A DNA stretch of 22,004 bases from a virus. Under the pieces are notes generated by a model. That model did no database searches. It saw nothing but the letters and a program-made list of their open reading frames with translations, and was not told the DNA's origin. The stretch spans positions 1 through 22,004 of IMG/VR virus record IMGVR_UViG_3300032304_000819; one strand, given 5' to 3'. Within the stretch, counting starts at the first letter, position 1; each line of letters begins with the position of its first letter. A program made the translations under genes and the position numbers. Positions 20,991 through 22,004 of this stretch are shown one piece after another.

Positions 20991-21386
20991 ATGGAAAAAC
21001 AATTAAAAGCAGTGGAGACATTCCACACAGCATTTGGACAAGAGAATGGTAAATGGCCAAGACCAGTAGATAAAGATGAATATGATCTTAGATATAAATT
21101 AATGGCTGAAGAGAACTATGAATACTTAGAAGCATGTGAAGCTAACTCACTAGTAGAGATTGCTGATGCTTTAGGTGATCAGTTATATATCTTATGTGGT
21201 ACTATTCTTAAACATGGTATGCAACATGTCATCGAGGATGTGTTCGAAGAGATACAAGCAAGTAACATGAGTAAGTTAGGAGAAGATGGTAAACCTGTTC
21301 TCCGTGATGATGGTAAAATATTAAAAGGTCCTGGATATTTTAGACCAGACTTAAGTAAGTTTATTAAAATTAAAGGGGAGATTTAA
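20991..21386 (+). CDS. MazG-like / PRA-PH-like NTP pyrophosphohydrolase
   Basis: A 131-aa all-helical protein with the EExxE and ExxD metal-binding pattern: 'MAEENYEYLEA' (38-48, Glu40/Glu41/Glu44) and 'EIADALGDQLY' (56-66, Glu56/Asp59/Asp63). A third helix 'EDVFEEIQASNMSK' follows and the C-terminus contains 'GEDGKPVLRDDGKILKGP' (97-114), the usual ending of phage HisE/MazG-like nucleotide pyrophosphatases. It would hydrolyse nucleoside triphosphates to monophosphates, sanitising or rebalancing the dNTP pool or lowering (p)ppGpp-like alarms. It is the last plus-strand gene and its stop codon lies in the loop of a terminator. Confidence 0.88.
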   Translation: MEKQLKAVETFHTAFGQENGKWPRPVDKDEYDLRYKLMAEENYEYLEACEANSLVEIADALGDQLYILCGTILKHGMQHVIEDVFEEIQASNMSKLGEDGKPVLRDDGKILKGPGYFRPDLSKFIKIKGEI

Positions 21387-21398
21387 CTCCCCTTTTTT
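21372..21398 (+). terminator. terminator between convergent MazG gene and large minus-strand gene
   Basis: AAAGGGGAG (21372-21380), loop ATTTAA, then CTCCCCTTT (21387-21395) is a 9-bp perfect stem with T's to 21398. The TAA of the MazG gene (21384-21386) sits in the loop. The stem is symmetrical so it could also stop minus-strand transcription, but the T tract on that side is weaker. Confidence 0.88.
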
Positions 21399-22004
21399 AT
21401 TGTGTCTTGGCTTGATTCTTAATCATATTCTCAAACTGAGTAACAGGGTCTCCTGTAGATCCGGTAAATCCAAATGTTTTACCAAGTTTGTTCCAGATTT
21501 TTAACTCACCTTTTTCTTTCCAAGAATATGGTCCAGTATCTCTTTTGTACCTATCCATTTCAGAGAAGGTTAAGAAGTCTAATACATCTCCGAAGATATC
21601 AATATAAAGTACGACTGTATTATACCAAGCACTTGTTGTTTGAGTGATCATTTTTGTATAGTCATCAGCACCGAAGTTAACCCCTTTTACTTGTGGTAAT
21701 GGAATAAATGCAGAAGTTTCACCTTGTACACCCATCATCAAAAGTAACATGTGATTAGATAAGAATCCGTAAGTATTATACGTATCCTGATTTATTGCTC
21801 CTGACTTTGCTCTAAGTTTTTTCCATTTCTCATCATCATCTGGATCAAATCCAAAGATCATTAATCCAAGTAATGAAAGACCTATTGCAAAGAATGCTTC
21901 AGCAGATGCTTTTCTTACAGCAGTTTTTTCTTCATCAGTAAGGTAGTTGTAGTTTCTAAACCCAGTCTTCAATGTTTTTAACATTACTTGGAAAGCTGTA
22001 ACAT
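21397..22004 (-). CDS. C-terminal part of a large protein continuing beyond the window (partial)
   Basis: The frame stops at TAA 21399-21397 and stays open to the window edge; in-frame codons before the Met at 21984 read ...VTAFQV, so that Met is probably internal. About 200 C-terminal residues are visible. They contain a hydrophobic stretch ('AFFAIGLSLLGLMIFGF'), an acidic loop ('DPDDDEKW'), a second moderately hydrophobic stretch near 'LLLMMGV', a 'WYNTVVLYIDIFGD' segment and a final 'PYSWKEKGELKIWNKLGKTF' with 'TGSTGDP'. I recall this style of ending from very large crAss-like phage proteins encoded opposite the replication block, but the identity is unproved. Confidence 0.72.
   Translation of the reverse strand, partial: VTAFQVMLKTLKTGFRNYNYLTDEEKTAVRKASAEAFFAIGLSLLGLMIFGFDPDDDEKWKKLRAKSGAINQDTYNTYGFLSNHMLLLMMGVQGETSAFIPLPQVKGVNFGADDYTKMITQTTSAWYNTVVLYIDIFGDVLDFLTFSEMDRYKRDTGPYSWKEKGELKIWNKLGKTFGFTGSTGDPVTQFENMIKNQAKTQ

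Noticed and set aside
1-22004. tRNA genes, CRISPR arrays or alternative genetic code
   Set aside because: No T-arm-like GGTTCAAATCC signatures in cloverleaf context, no spaced repeats, and TAA, TAG and TGA all end intact genes.

Overview
The window looks like part of an AT-rich tailed-phage genome, most likely a crAss-like phage (Crassvirales) of a Bacteroidetes host. Three things point there. First, the gene set and order: uracil-DNA glycosylase, short DnaB-type helicase, Sak4-like ATPase, ssDNA-binding protein, Toprim primase, GIY-YIG-like nuclease, PD-(D/E)XK nuclease, short family B DNA polymerase, MazG-like pyrophosphohydrolase. Second, most start codons follow A-rich leaders (for example AAAACAAAACAAAAATG before the SSB gene) instead of Shine-Dalgarno sequences, and there are a few TAnnTTTG boxes. 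Both are Bacteroidetes habits. Third, a large oppositely oriented protein begins where the replication block ends. The standard bacterial code fits: TAA, TAG and TGA all end intact ORFs. I saw no tRNA, rRNA or CRISPR.

Layout. Positions 1-1784 (+) hold eight small, tightly overlapping unknown genes; the first is cut by the window edge. Positions 1714-3758 are a patchwork of strand switches: a minus pair (metallophosphatase with an N-terminal HTH-like region plus a small protein), one plus gene, then one minus gene. From 3792 to 21386 everything is on the plus strand and forms the replication and recombination block. It divides into sub-operons separated by strong hairpin-plus-T terminators at about 8168, 14506, 17781, 20947 and 21372. 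These are: UDG to SSB; primase to MoxR ATPase, including a LAGLIDADG homing endonuclease and a VWA-metallopeptidase/MoxR pair; a 424-aa unknown with a PD-(D/E)XK nuclease and two small genes; DNA polymerase with a DUF932-like protein; MazG. From 21397 to the window end (-) is the C-terminal part of a large protein that continues outside.

How the genes may work together. Polymerase, helicase, primase and SSB form a replisome. The Sak4-like ATPase and the PD-(D/E)XK nuclease suit recombination-coupled replication. UDG and MazG guard or reshape nucleotide pools and uracil in DNA. Notable details are a QLKLF motif at the extreme C-terminus of the polymerase (a bacterial beta-clamp-binding signature), SSB-like acidic tails with aromatic tips on two proteins that are not the annotated SSB, a primase lacking both zinc-finger cysteines and the usual Toprim glutamate, and a LAGLIDADG enzyme fused to a Cys-rich N-terminus. 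Family names are from recognition of motifs by eye; no database search was run.
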